A stretch of DNA of 64,000 nt, taken from assembly GCA_963716215.1 (NCBI GenBank), contig OY970298.1:806001-870000 (forward strand), read 5' to 3'. Below, in pieces: positions 8,798 through 18,470 of the stretch; the stretch's first letter is position 1; each line of letters begins with the position of its first letter. The notes beneath the pieces were generated by a model. The model searched no databases and was not told where the DNA came from. It saw nothing but the letters and a program-made list of their open reading frames with translations. This stretch comes from JACVRW01 sp963716215 (GTDB lineage Bacteria; Actinomycetota; Thermoleophilia; Solirubrobacterales; Thermoleophilaceae). The position numbers and the translations under genes were made by a program.

Positions 8798-9777
8798 CCG
8801 AGCGCTCGGCCGTACTGCCGCTCGTAGTACTCGCGGTACTCGCCCGAGCGGATCGGCTCCCACCAGGCCTCGTTGTCGCGATACCACTCGACCGTGCGGG
8901 CGATGCCGTCGGCGAACCGCACCTGCGGCTCCCACCCCAGCTCCGCGCGGATCTTGTCGCTCGCGAGCGAGTAGCGGCGGTCGTGGCCGGGCCGGTCCTT
9001 CACGTACTCGATCAGCGATTCGTCGCGGCCGGTCAGCTCGACGATGCGGCGCACCACGTCGATGTTCTCGCACTCGTCTGGCCCGCCGACGTTGTAGGCC
9101 TGCCCCGGCCTGCCGCGCTCCAGCACGGCGTGGATGCCGCTGCAGAAGTCCTCGACATAGAGCCAGTTGCGCACCTGACGACCATCCCCGTAGACCGGCA
9201 GCTTGTCGCCGTGCAGAGCGTTCAGCACGGTCAGCGGGATCAGCTTCTCGGGGTACTGGCGCGGGCCGTAGTTGTTGGAGCCGCGGCAGATCACGGCCTC
9301 CAGGCCGTGCGTGTGCGCGTGAGCGGACACGAGCAGGTCGCCGCCGGCCTTGGTCGCGGAGTACGGCGAGGAGGGATCCAGCGGCGAGCTCTCGGTGAAC
9401 GAGCCCTCCTCGATCGAGCCGTACACCTCGTCGGTCGAGACCTGCAGGTAGCGCCCCACGCCGCGCTCGCGGGCGGCGTCGAGCAGCACGCTCGTGCCGA
9501 TCACGTGCGTGCGGGTGAAGGCGTCCTGGTCCGCGATCGAGCGGTCCACGTGCGACTCGGCCGCGAAGTTCACGATCGCGTCCACGCCCTCGACGAGCTG
9601 CATCACGAGGTCGCGATCCTCGATCGCGCCCACCACCAGCTCGACGTCGTCGGGCAGGTTCTCGCGCCGGCCCGCGTAGGTGAGCTTGTCGAGCACGACC
9701 ACGTCGTGGTCGTCCCCGACGAGACGCACGTAGGTCGACCCGATGAACCCGGCCGCGCCGGTCACGAGCAGCCTCAT
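8794..9777 (-). CDS. rmlB: dTDP-glucose 4,6-dehydratase
   Basis: A 327-residue extended SDR that converts dTDP-glucose to dTDP-4-keto-6-deoxyglucose. It has the NAD-binding motif TGAAGFIGS, the substrate segment FAAESHVDRSI, STDEVYG, the catalytic YSATK and SNNYGPRQYPEKLIP. The ATG at 9777 is chosen because it overlaps the rmlD stop as ATGA. The gene closes the rmlA-rmlD-rmlB string. Its stop codon overlaps the CAP gene stop within one CTAG. Confidence 0.95.
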   Translation of the reverse strand: MRLLVTGAAGFIGSTYVRLVGDDHDVVVLDKLTYAGRRENLPDDVELVVGAIEDRDLVMQLVEGVDAIVNFAAESHVDRSIADQDAFTRTHVIGTSVLLDAARERGVGRYLQVSTDEVYGSIEEGSFTESSPLDPSSPYSATKAGGDLLVSAHAHTHGLEAVICRGSNNYGPRQYPEKLIPLTVLNALHGDKLPVYGDGRQVRNWLYVEDFCSGIHAVLERGRPGQAYNVGGPDECENIDVVRRIVELTGRDESLIEYVKDRPGHDRRYSLASDKIRAELGWEPQVRFADGIARTVEWYRDNEAWWEPIRSGEYREYYERQYGRALG

Positions 9778-10559
9778 ACGCGCACGCCCAGGTAGGCGTC
9801 GAGCCCCTCCTGCCAGGTCGGCAGCCTGTGTCCGCGCTCGCTGCCGAGCACCGAGCAGGCGGGCCGCGGCGCCGGGCGCGGGAACTCGGCGGTCGTGCAC
9901 GGCTCCACGCGCGTGTCGGCGCCCGCTCGCGCGAAGATCGCGCGCGCTAACTCGAACCAGGAGCAGGAGCCGGAGGCGGCCACGTGGTGGACCCCGTACT
10001 CCTCGGTGCGCGCCAGCTCCGCCAGCGCCTCGGCGAGGTGGCCGGTGAAGGTGGGTGAGCCGACCTGGTCATCGACGACCCGCACCTCGGGCCCGAGGCC
10101 GAGCATGGTCTCCACGAAGTTCTTCCCGCCGGCGCCGAACAGCCACGACGAGCGGGCGATGAAGTGGCGCGGGTTGGCCGCCGCGGTTGCGCGCTCGCCC
10201 TCGAGCTTCGTGCGCCCGTAGGCCGACAGCGGATTGACCGGGTCGGACTCGAGATACGGCGCGCCCTTGGTCCCATCGAACACGTAGTCGCTGGACACGT
10301 ACACCACGACCCCGGCCGCCTCGGCCACGTTGCGTGCGCCGTCGCGGTTCACCCTCAGCGCCTCGTCCTCGCGCTCCTCGGCGCCGTCCACGTCCGTCCA
10401 GGCCGCGCAGTTGAAGACCAGATCGTCCGGACCGATCGCCGCGCCCACGGCCGCGCGGTCGGTCACGTCCAGCTGCGCGCGCGAGAGGCCCACGGCGTTC
10501 GCCGCGCGCACCAGGTCCTGGCCGAGCATCCCACCGGCTCCGACGACGAGGGTTCGCAT
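9774..10559 (-). CDS. rmlD: dTDP-4-dehydrorhamnose reductase
   Basis: A 261-residue SDR catalysing the last step of dTDP-L-rhamnose synthesis. It shows VGAGGMLGQDL for NAD(P)H binding, NCAAWTDVDGAEE, SSDYVFDGTKGAPY and the catalytic YGRTK. The RmlD-typical VDDQVGSPTFTGHLAEAL is present. It lies 18 bases downstream of rmlA and is coupled to rmlB by a 4-base overlap. Confidence 0.94.
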   Translation of the reverse strand: MRTLVVGAGGMLGQDLVRAANAVGLSRAQLDVTDRAAVGAAIGPDDLVFNCAAWTDVDGAEEREDEALRVNRDGARNVAEAAGVVVYVSSDYVFDGTKGAPYLESDPVNPLSAYGRTKLEGERATAAANPRHFIARSSWLFGAGGKNFVETMLGLGPEVRVVDDQVGSPTFTGHLAEALAELARTEEYGVHHVAASGSCSWFELARAIFARAGADTRVEPCTTAEFPRPAPRPACSVLGSERGHRLPTWQEGLDAYLGVRV

Positions 10560-10577
10560 CGGCGCAGAGGATGTCAG

Positions 10578-11642
10578 CTACAGAATCTGCACGTCGGCGT
10601 TGTCGCCGACCACGAAGCGGTACGCCTTGGGCCAGGCGGGGCCGCGGCCGATCTGAACATTCTTGCCGATCAAGCTCGCCTCGATGCGGTACTCGAGGTC
10701 GGAGATCGACGAGCCGGAGAGCACGATCGAGTGCTCCAGCTCGGCCTTGCTGATCGTCACGTCGTCGCCGATCGCGGTGTAGGGGCCGATGTAGGCGTCG
10801 GTGATCCGCGTCCCGGTCCCCACGATCGCCGGGCCGCGCACCGTGGCCCGCTCGAGCCGCGCGCCCTCCGCGATCACCACGCGCCCCTCGACCCGCGAGT
10901 CAACCAGCTCGCCCTGAATGCTCTCGGTCAGGTCGTCGAGGATCAGCTGGTTGGCCTCGAGCATGTCCTGCACCTGGCCGGTGTCCTTCCACCAGCCGTG
11001 CACGATGTGGGGGTCCACTCGGCTGCCGCGGTCCACCAGCATCTGGATCGCGTCCGTGATCTCCAGCTCGCCGCGCCAGGACGGCTCGATCGAGCGGGCC
11101 GCGTCGAAGATCGCCGGCGTGAACATGTACACGCCCACCAGGGCGAGATCGGTCTTCGGCTCCTTCGGCTTCTCGACCAGGCGCGCGACGCTGCCGTCGT
11201 TGAGCTCCGCGACCCCGTAGTGCTCGGGGTCCGGCACCGGCGTCAGCAGGATCAGGGCGTCGGGCTGGTCGGTCTGGAACGTCTTGACCAGGTCGACGAT
11301 GCCGTCGCGCAGGAGGTTGTCGCCCAGGTACATGACGAAGGGCGAGTCGCCGAGGAACTGCTCGGCGGTGAGCAGGGCGTGGGCGAGGCCGAGCGGCTCG
11401 TCCTGCTCGATGTACTCGATCGAGATGCCGAACTGCGTGCCGTCGCCGGCCGCCGCGCGGATCTCGGAGCCGGTCTCGGGGGCGATGATGATGCCAACCT
11501 CGTCGATGCCGGCGGCCGCCATCGCCTCGATTCCATAGAAGAGCACCGGCTTGTTCGCCACCGGCACCAGCTGCTTGGCGCTGGTGTGGGTGAGCGGGCG
11601 CAGGCGGGTGCCCTTCCCGCCCGAGAGGATCAGGCCGCGCAT
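10578..11642 (-). CDS. rmlA: glucose-1-phosphate thymidylyltransferase, long form
   Basis: A 354-residue nucleotidyltransferase making dTDP-glucose from glucose-1-phosphate and dTTP. The signature LSGGKGTRLRPLTHTSAKQL leads the catalytic domain, with YLGDNLL as the metal-binding motif and GWWKDTGQVQDMLEAN near the end of the core. Beyond residue about 245, hexapeptide-like repeats (VEGRVVIAEGARLERATVRG) form a left-handed beta-helix, the long RmlA type common in actinobacteria and archaea. It follows the F420/PPOX gene by two bases. Confidence 0.94.
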   Translation of the reverse strand: MRGLILSGGKGTRLRPLTHTSAKQLVPVANKPVLFYGIEAMAAAGIDEVGIIIAPETGSEIRAAAGDGTQFGISIEYIEQDEPLGLAHALLTAEQFLGDSPFVMYLGDNLLRDGIVDLVKTFQTDQPDALILLTPVPDPEHYGVAELNDGSVARLVEKPKEPKTDLALVGVYMFTPAIFDAARSIEPSWRGELEITDAIQMLVDRGSRVDPHIVHGWWKDTGQVQDMLEANQLILDDLTESIQGELVDSRVEGRVVIAEGARLERATVRGPAIVGTGTRITDAYIGPYTAIGDDVTISKAELEHSIVLSGSSISDLEYRIEASLIGKNVQIGRGPAWPKAYRFVVGDNADVQIL

Positions 11643-11644
11643 GG

Positions 11645-12106
11645 CTAGTAGGAGCCGCCCAGCTTGGTGTGGTCCCAGCTCACGGTCCGGGACGGGACGA
11701 AGCGCAGCCCCACCCGCTTCTGGGCCTGCTGCGCGACCATCGCGCGGATCTCGGGGGTGAGGCCGCCGGCATAGCGCTCGAACAGCCTAAGCCCGTAGCC
11801 CTCGATTCGCTCCGGTTCCCGCTCCAGCTCCACGTCGCATTCGAACGTCACGCCGCGCAGCTGGTCGTACTGAACGCCGTCCTCGATGCCGACCGTGGCG
11901 CGCGCGTCGCGCTCGAGGTTCTTCGCCTTCTGGGACTTCGCGTAGGTCCACCCGATCAGCTGCTCCTCGTCCTGGACGTACCAGAGCGGGACCATGTGCG
12001 GCCGGCCCTGAGGGCCAATGGTCGCGCACTGCATGACCATCTGGGCGGCCACGAAGGAGCGCACCTCGTCCTCGTCCATCTCGATCTGGCCGCGCCGGGA
12101 AGGCAT
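11645..12106 (-). CDS. PPOX-class split-barrel (F420- or FMN-dependent) protein
   Basis: A 153-residue protein of the pyridoxamine-phosphate-oxidase-like split barrel fold. The pattern CATIGPQGRPHMVPLWYVQDEE and later FERYAGGLTPEIRAMVAQQAQKR resembles actinobacterial F420-dependent reductases of the FDOR-B type. The ATG at 12106 (MPSRRGQIEMDEDE) is preferred to an upstream ATG at 12151. It heads the rml string with a two-base gap to rmlA, which implies cotranscription but not a shared pathway. Whether it uses F420 or FMN cannot be settled here. Confidence 0.8.
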   Translation of the reverse strand: MPSRRGQIEMDEDEVRSFVAAQMVMQCATIGPQGRPHMVPLWYVQDEEQLIGWTYAKSQKAKNLERDARATVGIEDGVQYDQLRGVTFECDVELEREPERIEGYGLRLFERYAGGLTPEIRAMVAQQAQKRVGLRFVPSRTVSWDHTKLGGSY

Positions 12107-12168
12107 AGCTCGGAGCGTACCCGGGTAAGGCCCGAGCGTTTGTTGCCCCATCTTCAGGGAGGAAGATC

Positions 12169-14619
12169 ATGAGAAAGGTGTCGCTCGCGCTCGCGAGCGC
12201 GCTGGCCGCCATGCTCGCGTTCGCCGCCACCGCCCCAGCGGCGAAACACGCGACGGTCACGGCTTCCAAGTCACTGGCCAAGGCCTGTCACACCAAGTTC
12301 CTCGGCGACCGCGCCAACACCGACGTGATCCGCGCGGTCTCTACACAGCAAGGGCTGGTCCGCGCGCGGCTGAAGAGCAGCGGCGACTGGGACCTGGGCG
12401 TGTTCGACGCCAGGACGAAGCGCCGTGTGGCCGGCTCGGCCGCGTTCCGCGGCAACGAGACCGCCGAAGGCTTCGTCAAGAAGGGCCAGCGGCTGCTGGT
12501 GCAGGCCTGCCGCTTCGCCGGTCGCGCCGGTGAGGCGCGCGTGTCGGTCACGTTCCTGGCGCAGCCGAAGGCCGGTACGTCCGGCCCGGCGCAGGTGGTC
12601 GACGTGTCGACCCCGACCCGCCAGGACAAGCAGCGCCTGCAGACCCTGGGCCTCGACCTGACCGAGCACGGCGACGCCGACTCGATCGAGGTCGTGCTCT
12701 ACGGAGAGCAGGACGCGCAGAAGCTGCGCACGGCCAAGTTCCGCTACACCGTCCGGATCGCCAACCTCGGCAAGCGCGTCGAGGCGAACCGCCGGGCCGA
12801 CCGCCGCTACTCGCTGCGCACCGCGCAGGCCGGCGGCAGCGCGCTGCCGAGCGGCAACACCGAGTACCGGCACCTGGCCGACTACGAGCTCGAGCTGAAG
12901 TTGCTCGCGGGTCGCTATCCCGACCTTGTCCGGCCGCTGACGCTGCCGCACAAGACGCACCTCGGCCGCGACGTGGTCGGCATCGAGATCGCGACCGACC
13001 CGTACAACCGGGGCGACGGCAAGCCGATCTTCGCGAACATCGGGACGCATCATGCCCGCGAATGGCCGGCCGCCGAGCACCCGCTCGAGTGGGCGTACGA
13101 CCTGCTGACCAACTACGGGCAGCAGGCCCGCACGACCCGCCTGGTCAACGCCACGCGCAACATCGTGATCCCGGTCGTCAACCCGGACGGCTTCAACATC
13201 TCGCGCGAGGCGCCCGACGCCCCGCCCGAGACCGAGTTCGGCCAGTTCTCCTACGAGATGAAGCGTAAGAACTGCTGGCCCAACCCGGAGGCCACCGGAC
13301 CGTGCGACAACAGCTCGGTCGGCCGCCTGCTGGGCGTCGACATCAACCGCAACTACGGCGCCTTCTGGGGCGGCTCGGGTGCGAGCGTCGACCCGCTGGA
13401 CGACACGTTCCGCGGCTCCAGCCCGTTCTCGGAGCCGGAGAGCCAGAACATCCGCGAGCTGCAGTCCAGCCGCGGAATCACGAACCTGATCACCAACCAC
13501 ACGTTCTCGAACCTGATCCTGCGGCCGCCCGGTGTGGTGGACGTGGGAGCACCGCTCGAGGAGCCGCTCATGAAGGCGCTCGGCGCCCGCATGGCGGGAC
13601 ACAACGCGTACTCGAACATCCCGGGCTACGGGCTGTACGACACCACCGGCTCGACCGAGGACTGGACGTTCTGGGCAGCCGGCTCGCTCGGCTACACGTT
13701 CGAGATTGGTGACGTCGAGTTCCATCCGCCCTACGAGCAGGGCGTGGTGGCCGAGTACCTCGGACTCGACCCCGCGGCCGGCGCCGGCTTGGGCGGCAAC
13801 CGCGAGGCGTACTACGAGATGCTGAAGTCGACGGCCAGGGCTCGCGATCACTCGGTGATCCGCGGCCAGGCGCCGGACGGCTGGACGCTGAGGCTGCACA
13901 AGAGCTTCATGACGTCCACGTCGCCGGTGTGGCAGAACGACTTCGGCACCGAGATCGGCCCGCCGCAGCTGTTCCCCGACGTGCTCGACTATGCGTACAG
14001 CTCCGACGGCGGGCGGTTCGACTGGCACGTGAATCCGTCGACCCGGCCGGTCGTGGCCGGCCGCGACGGGCGCGACCCCGTCGCTCCGAAGCAGACGGAC
14101 ATCGCGCTCGCCAACCCGGCCGGCATCCCCGCCGAGAACACGGAGGGCGACTACGCGGCTGGCGCGTACGAGGCCATCCCGTTCACGGTCGCCGGGCCGC
14201 CGGACGTGGACAACGGCCGGATGACCGTGCACATCGAGTGGGGCAACCCCGAGACCGACTGGGATCTCTTCGTGGTCAACTCCGCGGGTGAGGTCGTGAC
14301 CCAGTCGGCGTCGTTCGGCGACACGACCGAGGACGCCGTGCTGGTCGACCCGCCGCCGGGCAACTACGTGGCCCACGTGGTCAATTACGACCAGGTCGAC
14401 GGCGCTCCGGCGCCCGACGACTGGTCGAACGGGGCGGTGGTGTTCCGCAGCCCGACGCCGCGGTTCTACGGGCCCAAGGAGTCCTGGCAGCTGACCTGCG
14501 AGGACGAGGACGGGCGCGTGCGCGGTAACCGCAACGTGGTCGTGGACCGCGGTGACCGGGTTAACGTCGGCAAGGTGTGCAGCACCGCCGGCCTCGCGAG
14601 GGCGAAGGCCGCCGGCTAA
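12169..14619 (+). CDS. secreted M14 zinc carboxypeptidase
   Basis: An 816-residue exported metallocarboxypeptidase. AGGGAGGAAG just upstream of the ATG is a good ribosome site. A signal peptide (to about residue 25) is followed by a roughly 200-residue N-terminal region. The catalytic domain then shows NIGTHHAREWP (His and Glu zinc ligands near residues 294-297), VVNPDGFN, GVDINRNYG, TNHTFSNLI (third ligand) and YTFEIGD with the catalytic Glu. The C-terminal quarter (HIEWGNPETDWDLFVV, GNYVAHVVNYD) looks like a beta-sandwich domain of the subtilase P-domain or PPC type. It probably digests peptides outside the cell. Confidence 0.92.
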   Translation: MRKVSLALASALAAMLAFAATAPAAKHATVTASKSLAKACHTKFLGDRANTDVIRAVSTQQGLVRARLKSSGDWDLGVFDARTKRRVAGSAAFRGNETAEGFVKKGQRLLVQACRFAGRAGEARVSVTFLAQPKAGTSGPAQVVDVSTPTRQDKQRLQTLGLDLTEHGDADSIEVVLYGEQDAQKLRTAKFRYTVRIANLGKRVEANRRADRRYSLRTAQAGGSALPSGNTEYRHLADYELELKLLAGRYPDLVRPLTLPHKTHLGRDVVGIEIATDPYNRGDGKPIFANIGTHHAREWPAAEHPLEWAYDLLTNYGQQARTTRLVNATRNIVIPVVNPDGFNISREAPDAPPETEFGQFSYEMKRKNCWPNPEATGPCDNSSVGRLLGVDINRNYGAFWGGSGASVDPLDDTFRGSSPFSEPESQNIRELQSSRGITNLITNHTFSNLILRPPGVVDVGAPLEEPLMKALGARMAGHNAYSNIPGYGLYDTTGSTEDWTFWAAGSLGYTFEIGDVEFHPPYEQGVVAEYLGLDPAAGAGLGGNREAYYEMLKSTARARDHSVIRGQAPDGWTLRLHKSFMTSTSPVWQNDFGTEIGPPQLFPDVLDYAYSSDGGRFDWHVNPSTRPVVAGRDGRDPVAPKQTDIALANPAGIPAENTEGDYAAGAYEAIPFTVAGPPDVDNGRMTVHIEWGNPETDWDLFVVNSAGEVVTQSASFGDTTEDAVLVDPPPGNYVAHVVNYDQVDGAPAPDDWSNGAVVFRSPTPRFYGPKESWQLTCEDEDGRVRGNRNVVVDRGDRVNVGKVCSTAGLARAKAAG

Positions 14620-14628
14620 GCCAGGCCG

Positions 14629-16662
14629 TCAGGGCTTGACGGCGCCCGCCAGGACCTCGGCAGCTTCGAGGACCGCCTGGCGGGCGTCGTCGGGCTCCAG
14701 CACGACAGCGTCGCCGGCCTCCTTGAGGAGCTCGCGCGCGAGGTAGCGGTGCCCGGCGTAGGGCAGCTCCACGATCACGGCGCCGTCGGCGAGCTCGGAC
14801 ACCACACGCTTGTCCTCGCGCGCCCAGCGCGCCCGATCGGGCGCCATCCACACGCGGGCCAGGCGCGCGTCGGCCACCTCGCCCGTGCGCGGCCACCCGT
14901 GGATGTCCGGCTCGATGCCCGGTCGCGGCTCGAAGCTCTCGTCCAGCACGGTCGCTGAGCGGATCCGGTCGAGGCGGAACGAGCGCGTGTCGTCCTTGTC
15001 CGGATCCCACGCGTGCACGTACCAGCCCTCCTGGCCGTTCATCAGCTTGTACGGCTCGACCCGGCGGCTGGTGAACTCGTCGAGCTCCTCCTTGTAGTGC
15101 TCGATCTCGATCAGCCGGTGCGCCGCGATCGCGCCGCTGACCACGCGGGCGATCTCCGAGTCGTCGCCCTTGGCGGTGGTGATCTGCAGCCCCTCCTGGG
15201 CCGGGTCCTGGCCCAGCGCGTCCACGATCTTCTGGCGCGCGCTCGACAGCGACCCCTCGGGCAGGTGCTCGCCGATCAGGTCGATCGCCGCTACCAGCGC
15301 CTTCGCCTCCAGCGGCAGCAGTCGCGCCGGCCGCGCGAAGTTGTCGCCGTAGGGCTCGGGGTCGACCTCGATCTGGTCGCCCTGCACCTCGGCGTAGAGC
15401 ACGTACGAGCCGCCGCCGAAGTTCACGACGTTCAGCACGTCCACGTCCTGGCGCAGCTCGGTCTCCGACACCTGGAGGCGCTCGCACAGCTCGGACACGT
15501 CGAGCTTCTCGCCCTCGCGGGCGGTCTCGATCAGGATGCCCGCGAGCGTGACCAGCCGGGCGAAGCGCTCGGGCCGGATCGGGGAGCTCTCGCGGTCCTC
15601 CTCGTCCTCGATCTCCTCGACCACCGGCTCGACGGTCTCGGCCACCTCGGGCGGGTTGGTGTGGCGCTCGGCGATCAGCTCGAGCCGCTCGCGCGCCTCC
15701 TCGACCAGCTCCGGCGGTCCCTCCACGCGCGCATGCTCGCCGAGGCCGAGCACCCAGGACACCATCTGGCGCGCGTTTGCGTAGTCGGTCTCGAAGATGA
15801 CGCCGTCGTCGACCTCGGTCACCTCGCCCGCGTGCCCGAAGTGGCGCAGCGCGAGCCAGTCGATCCGGTCCGACAGCCAGATGCGGGCGCGGCCGATCGG
15901 GTCGCCCAGCTGCCAGTCGGTGCGGATCGCGTAGTCGCGCGCGTCGAACTCCTCGGGGCGGTTGAAGTCGTGCTCGGCCTTGGACGAGTAGCCGACCTTG
16001 CCGCGGATGCGCGAGACACGGAACACACGCGTGTCGTCGCGCTCGTGCGAGTAACCGATCAGGTAGAACTGCCCGCCCTTGTAGAGCAGGTGGTACGGGT
16101 CGACCTTGCGCGACTCCTGTGCGTCGCGGCCGATCGTGTAGTAGTCGAACACGATCGTCTTGCGCCGAAAGATCGCCGTCTCGACCTTCGAGAGGCGCTG
16201 AGACAGGTCACGCCCGCCGGCGCCGGCCGTCACGGCCAGCGCCACCGACAGCTCCTCGGGCGCGTCGAGCGGTGAGGGCTTGCCCCAGGAGAGCTGCTGC
16301 AGCGCCAGCCGCAGCGGCTCGGCGTACGCGAACTCGCCGTCGAGCAGCGACAGCGACATGCGCAGCGCGCCCAGCTCCTCGTCGGTGAACTCGATCGCGG
16401 GCAGGTAGAAGTTCTCGGGCGGGAGCGAGTAGTTCTCGGCCTCGTAGTAGCCCTCGGCGGGCTTGTCGACCTTGAGGTGGATGCCGAGCGACTCGAGCTC
16501 AGCGCGGTCGGCGTAGAAGCGACGCGCGAAGGCCTCGTCGTTCATCTGCGAGTAGCCCTCCACGTCCTGCTTGATCTCCAGCGCGGACACGGGCCGCCGC
16601 TCCGCCATCAGGAATGAGATCAGCGACAGCTGACGGATGAGCTTCTCGGTGTCCTTGGCCAT
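14629..16662 (-). CDS. pafBC: PafBC fusion, WYL-domain transcriptional regulator
   Basis: A 677-residue protein made of two tandem copies of a winged-helix plus WYL architecture. The first half runs MAKDTEKLIRQLSLISFLM to about residue 315, with a WYL core around YHLLYKGGQFYLIGYSHERDDTRVF. The second half starts about residue 365 (RFARLVTLAGILIETAREG), with its WYL core around YKLMNGQEGWYVHAWDPDKDDTRSF. PafB and PafC are separate in mycobacteria, where they activate the LexA-independent DNA-damage response; fused versions are known in other actinobacteria. The ATG at 16662 removes a ten-residue extension. No proteasome genes are visible nearby. Confidence 0.88.
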   Translation of the reverse strand: MAKDTEKLIRQLSLISFLMAERRPVSALEIKQDVEGYSQMNDEAFARRFYADRAELESLGIHLKVDKPAEGYYEAENYSLPPENFYLPAIEFTDEELGALRMSLSLLDGEFAYAEPLRLALQQLSWGKPSPLDAPEELSVALAVTAGAGGRDLSQRLSKVETAIFRRKTIVFDYYTIGRDAQESRKVDPYHLLYKGGQFYLIGYSHERDDTRVFRVSRIRGKVGYSSKAEHDFNRPEEFDARDYAIRTDWQLGDPIGRARIWLSDRIDWLALRHFGHAGEVTEVDDGVIFETDYANARQMVSWVLGLGEHARVEGPPELVEEARERLELIAERHTNPPEVAETVEPVVEEIEDEEDRESSPIRPERFARLVTLAGILIETAREGEKLDVSELCERLQVSETELRQDVDVLNVVNFGGGSYVLYAEVQGDQIEVDPEPYGDNFARPARLLPLEAKALVAAIDLIGEHLPEGSLSSARQKIVDALGQDPAQEGLQITTAKGDDSEIARVVSGAIAAHRLIEIEHYKEELDEFTSRRVEPYKLMNGQEGWYVHAWDPDKDDTRSFRLDRIRSATVLDESFEPRPGIEPDIHGWPRTGEVADARLARVWMAPDRARWAREDKRVVSELADGAVIVELPYAGHRYLARELLKEAGDAVVLEPDDARQAVLEAAEVLAGAVKP

Positions 16663-16731
16663 ACGCGCGTGAGGATAAGCAGGAAACCCCACCGGGGCCG
16701 CCCCCCGCGGCGTGGGCCCCGCAATTTGCGG

Positions 16732-17721
16732 CTATGCGGCCTGCTCGCGGGTGCCGAAGTAGGCGGCCGTCGCGAGGCCGCGATCGAAGTCCGACCAGCT
16801 GGCGCCCTCGGCGAGCGCCTTCTCGATGCGGTCGAAGCTGCCCAGGTTGCCACCCAGGTTGTCGATGAAGTGCACCAGCGTCGCCTCGCGCGTGCAGGGC
16901 ACGACCGGGCTGCCGTGCTCGAGCTTGCCGTGGTGGCTGAGGATGATGTGGAGGAGCGAGTCGGCGTCGGCTCGCGGGAACCCCTCGATCAGCTCGACCG
17001 TGCGCCGCACGCGGTAGTAGCCGAGCGGGATCTCGCCGAGCAGCTTGCCGGCGTCCGTCAGCTCGATCGCGCCGTTGCGCGAGGAGTAGGTCTCGACCTT
17101 GCCGATGTCGTGGAGCAGCGCGCCGGTGACCGCCACGTCGCGGTCCAGCTTTGGAAAGGTGGCGGCGAGGGCGCTGACGCCTTGGGCGACCGAGAGGCAG
17201 TGCTCGAGCAGCCCGTGGCGGTAGGCCTGGTGGTAGTACTTCGCCGCGGGGGCCTCGTGGTAGGCGCGCCCGATGTTCGTGGAGGGGTCGACCAGCCGGG
17301 CGAGCAGCTCGCGCAGGTGGGGACGCTGCACCGTCTCGACGAGCGACTGCAGGTCGGCTGCCATCTGGCGGTACGGGACCGGCGGCGCCTCGGCGAGATC
17401 GACGAGCTGGTACTCGCCCTCGACGGCGGCGCGCATGCGCCGGATCGTGATCCCCGCGCCGTAGCGCTCGTCGACCGAGTACCGCCCGAGCACGCGCACG
17501 ACCGCGCCGCAGTTGCACACGCCGGCCAGCTCGTCCACGCCGTCCCACGCGACGGCTTCGACCGAGCCGGTGACGTCGCCCAGCTGCAGCTTCAGGAACG
17601 GCTCGCCGTTGCGCTTTTGCCGCAGATTGCGGGCACGAACGACGAAGATCGCGTCGACTTCCTGGCCGTCGACCAGGTCGCGCACGAAGGCCTTCGCGGG
17701 CGTGAGAGTCGGCTGTTCCAT
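16732..17721 (-). CDS. YhaM-like 3'-5' exoribonuclease (OB fold plus HD domain)
   Basis: A 329-residue protein. An N-terminal OB-fold nucleic-acid-binding domain (FVRDLVDGQEVDAIFVVR, KLQLGDVTGSVEAVAW) precedes an HD phosphohydrolase domain with HGLLEHCLSV, ALLHDIGKVETY and HIILSHHGKLEHGSP, which supply the metal-binding His and Asp residues. This order is that of YhaM/CBF1, which degrades RNA or single-stranded DNA. Start at ATG 17721 (MEQPTLTPAK); the upstream extension is poorly conserved in character. Confidence 0.85.
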   Translation of the reverse strand: MEQPTLTPAKAFVRDLVDGQEVDAIFVVRARNLRQKRNGEPFLKLQLGDVTGSVEAVAWDGVDELAGVCNCGAVVRVLGRYSVDERYGAGITIRRMRAAVEGEYQLVDLAEAPPVPYRQMAADLQSLVETVQRPHLRELLARLVDPSTNIGRAYHEAPAAKYYHQAYRHGLLEHCLSVAQGVSALAATFPKLDRDVAVTGALLHDIGKVETYSSRNGAIELTDAGKLLGEIPLGYYRVRRTVELIEGFPRADADSLLHIILSHHGKLEHGSPVVPCTREATLVHFIDNLGGNLGSFDRIEKALAEGASWSDFDRGLATAAYFGTREQAA

Positions 17722-17801
17722 CTGGTTCGCCACGGTAGAACGGAACCCGGACGGGATAGGGTCCGCGGAGATGGAGTCGCCCCCCGCACCCACGACCTGA
17801 C

Positions 17802-18470
17802 ATGGCGGTCCTGGTAGCCGGGGGCACCGGCTTCCTCGGCTCCGCCGTCGTCCGCGAGCTGCTCGCCAGCGGCTACGACGTCACGGCCACCTGGGTGGTC
17901 GAGCGCGAGCGCGAGCGGCTGGCCTCCGAGTCCGTCGAGCTGGTGCAGGCCGACCTGTTCGACCCCGATGCCGTGAGCGCCGCCGTCACATCCGTCGCGG
18001 ACCTGGAGGCGGTCGTCAACCTCGTCGGCGGCTACGCCGAGGGCGGGCGCGTGCACGAGACCGAGCCCGAGCAGTTCGACACCCTGCTCAGGCTCAACGT
18101 CACGCCCGGCTTCCTGCTCGCGCGCGCGGCGATGCCACGGCTGATCGAGCGCGGGGGTGGCGCGTACGTCGGCGTGTCGGCGCGCCCGGCGCTGCGGCCG
18201 TTTTCCGGTGCCGCCGCCTACATCACGTCCAAGGCCGCGGTGCTCGCGTTCATCCAGGCGCTCGACGCCGAGTACAAGAACGACGGGATTCGCTGCAACG
18301 CGATCCTGCCGAGCGTCATCGACACGCCCGCCAACCGCGAGGGGCAGCCGAACGCGGACTACTCCAAGTGGGTCCAGCCGGCCGAGATCGCGAAGGTGGT
18401 GCGGTTCCTCGTCTCGGACGAGTCGGGGCCGATCTCCGGCGCCACCGTGCCCGTCTACGGGCGCGCGTAG
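17802..18470 (+). CDS. short-chain dehydrogenase/reductase
   Basis: A 222-residue SDR. It has AGGTGFLGSAVV (dinucleotide binding), VNLVGGYAEGG, the catalytic YITSK and NAILPSVIDTPANRE. Substrate unknown. The end overlaps the convergent EcsC-family gene by 16 bases. The ATG overlaps nothing upstream and is 80 bases from the divergent YhaM-like start. Confidence 0.85.
   Translation: MAVLVAGGTGFLGSAVVRELLASGYDVTATWVVERERERLASESVELVQADLFDPDAVSAAVTSVADLEAVVNLVGGYAEGGRVHETEPEQFDTLLRLNVTPGFLLARAAMPRLIERGGGAYVGVSARPALRPFSGAAAYITSKAAVLAFIQALDAEYKNDGIRCNAILPSVIDTPANREGQPNADYSKWVQPAEIAKVVRFLVSDESGPISGATVPVYGRA

Noticed and set aside
15013..16275. A 420-codon + strand frame opposite pafBC.
   Set aside because: Composition (His, Arg, Val, Leu repeats) is that of a GC-rich antisense shadow, and the minus strand encodes a complete conserved protein.
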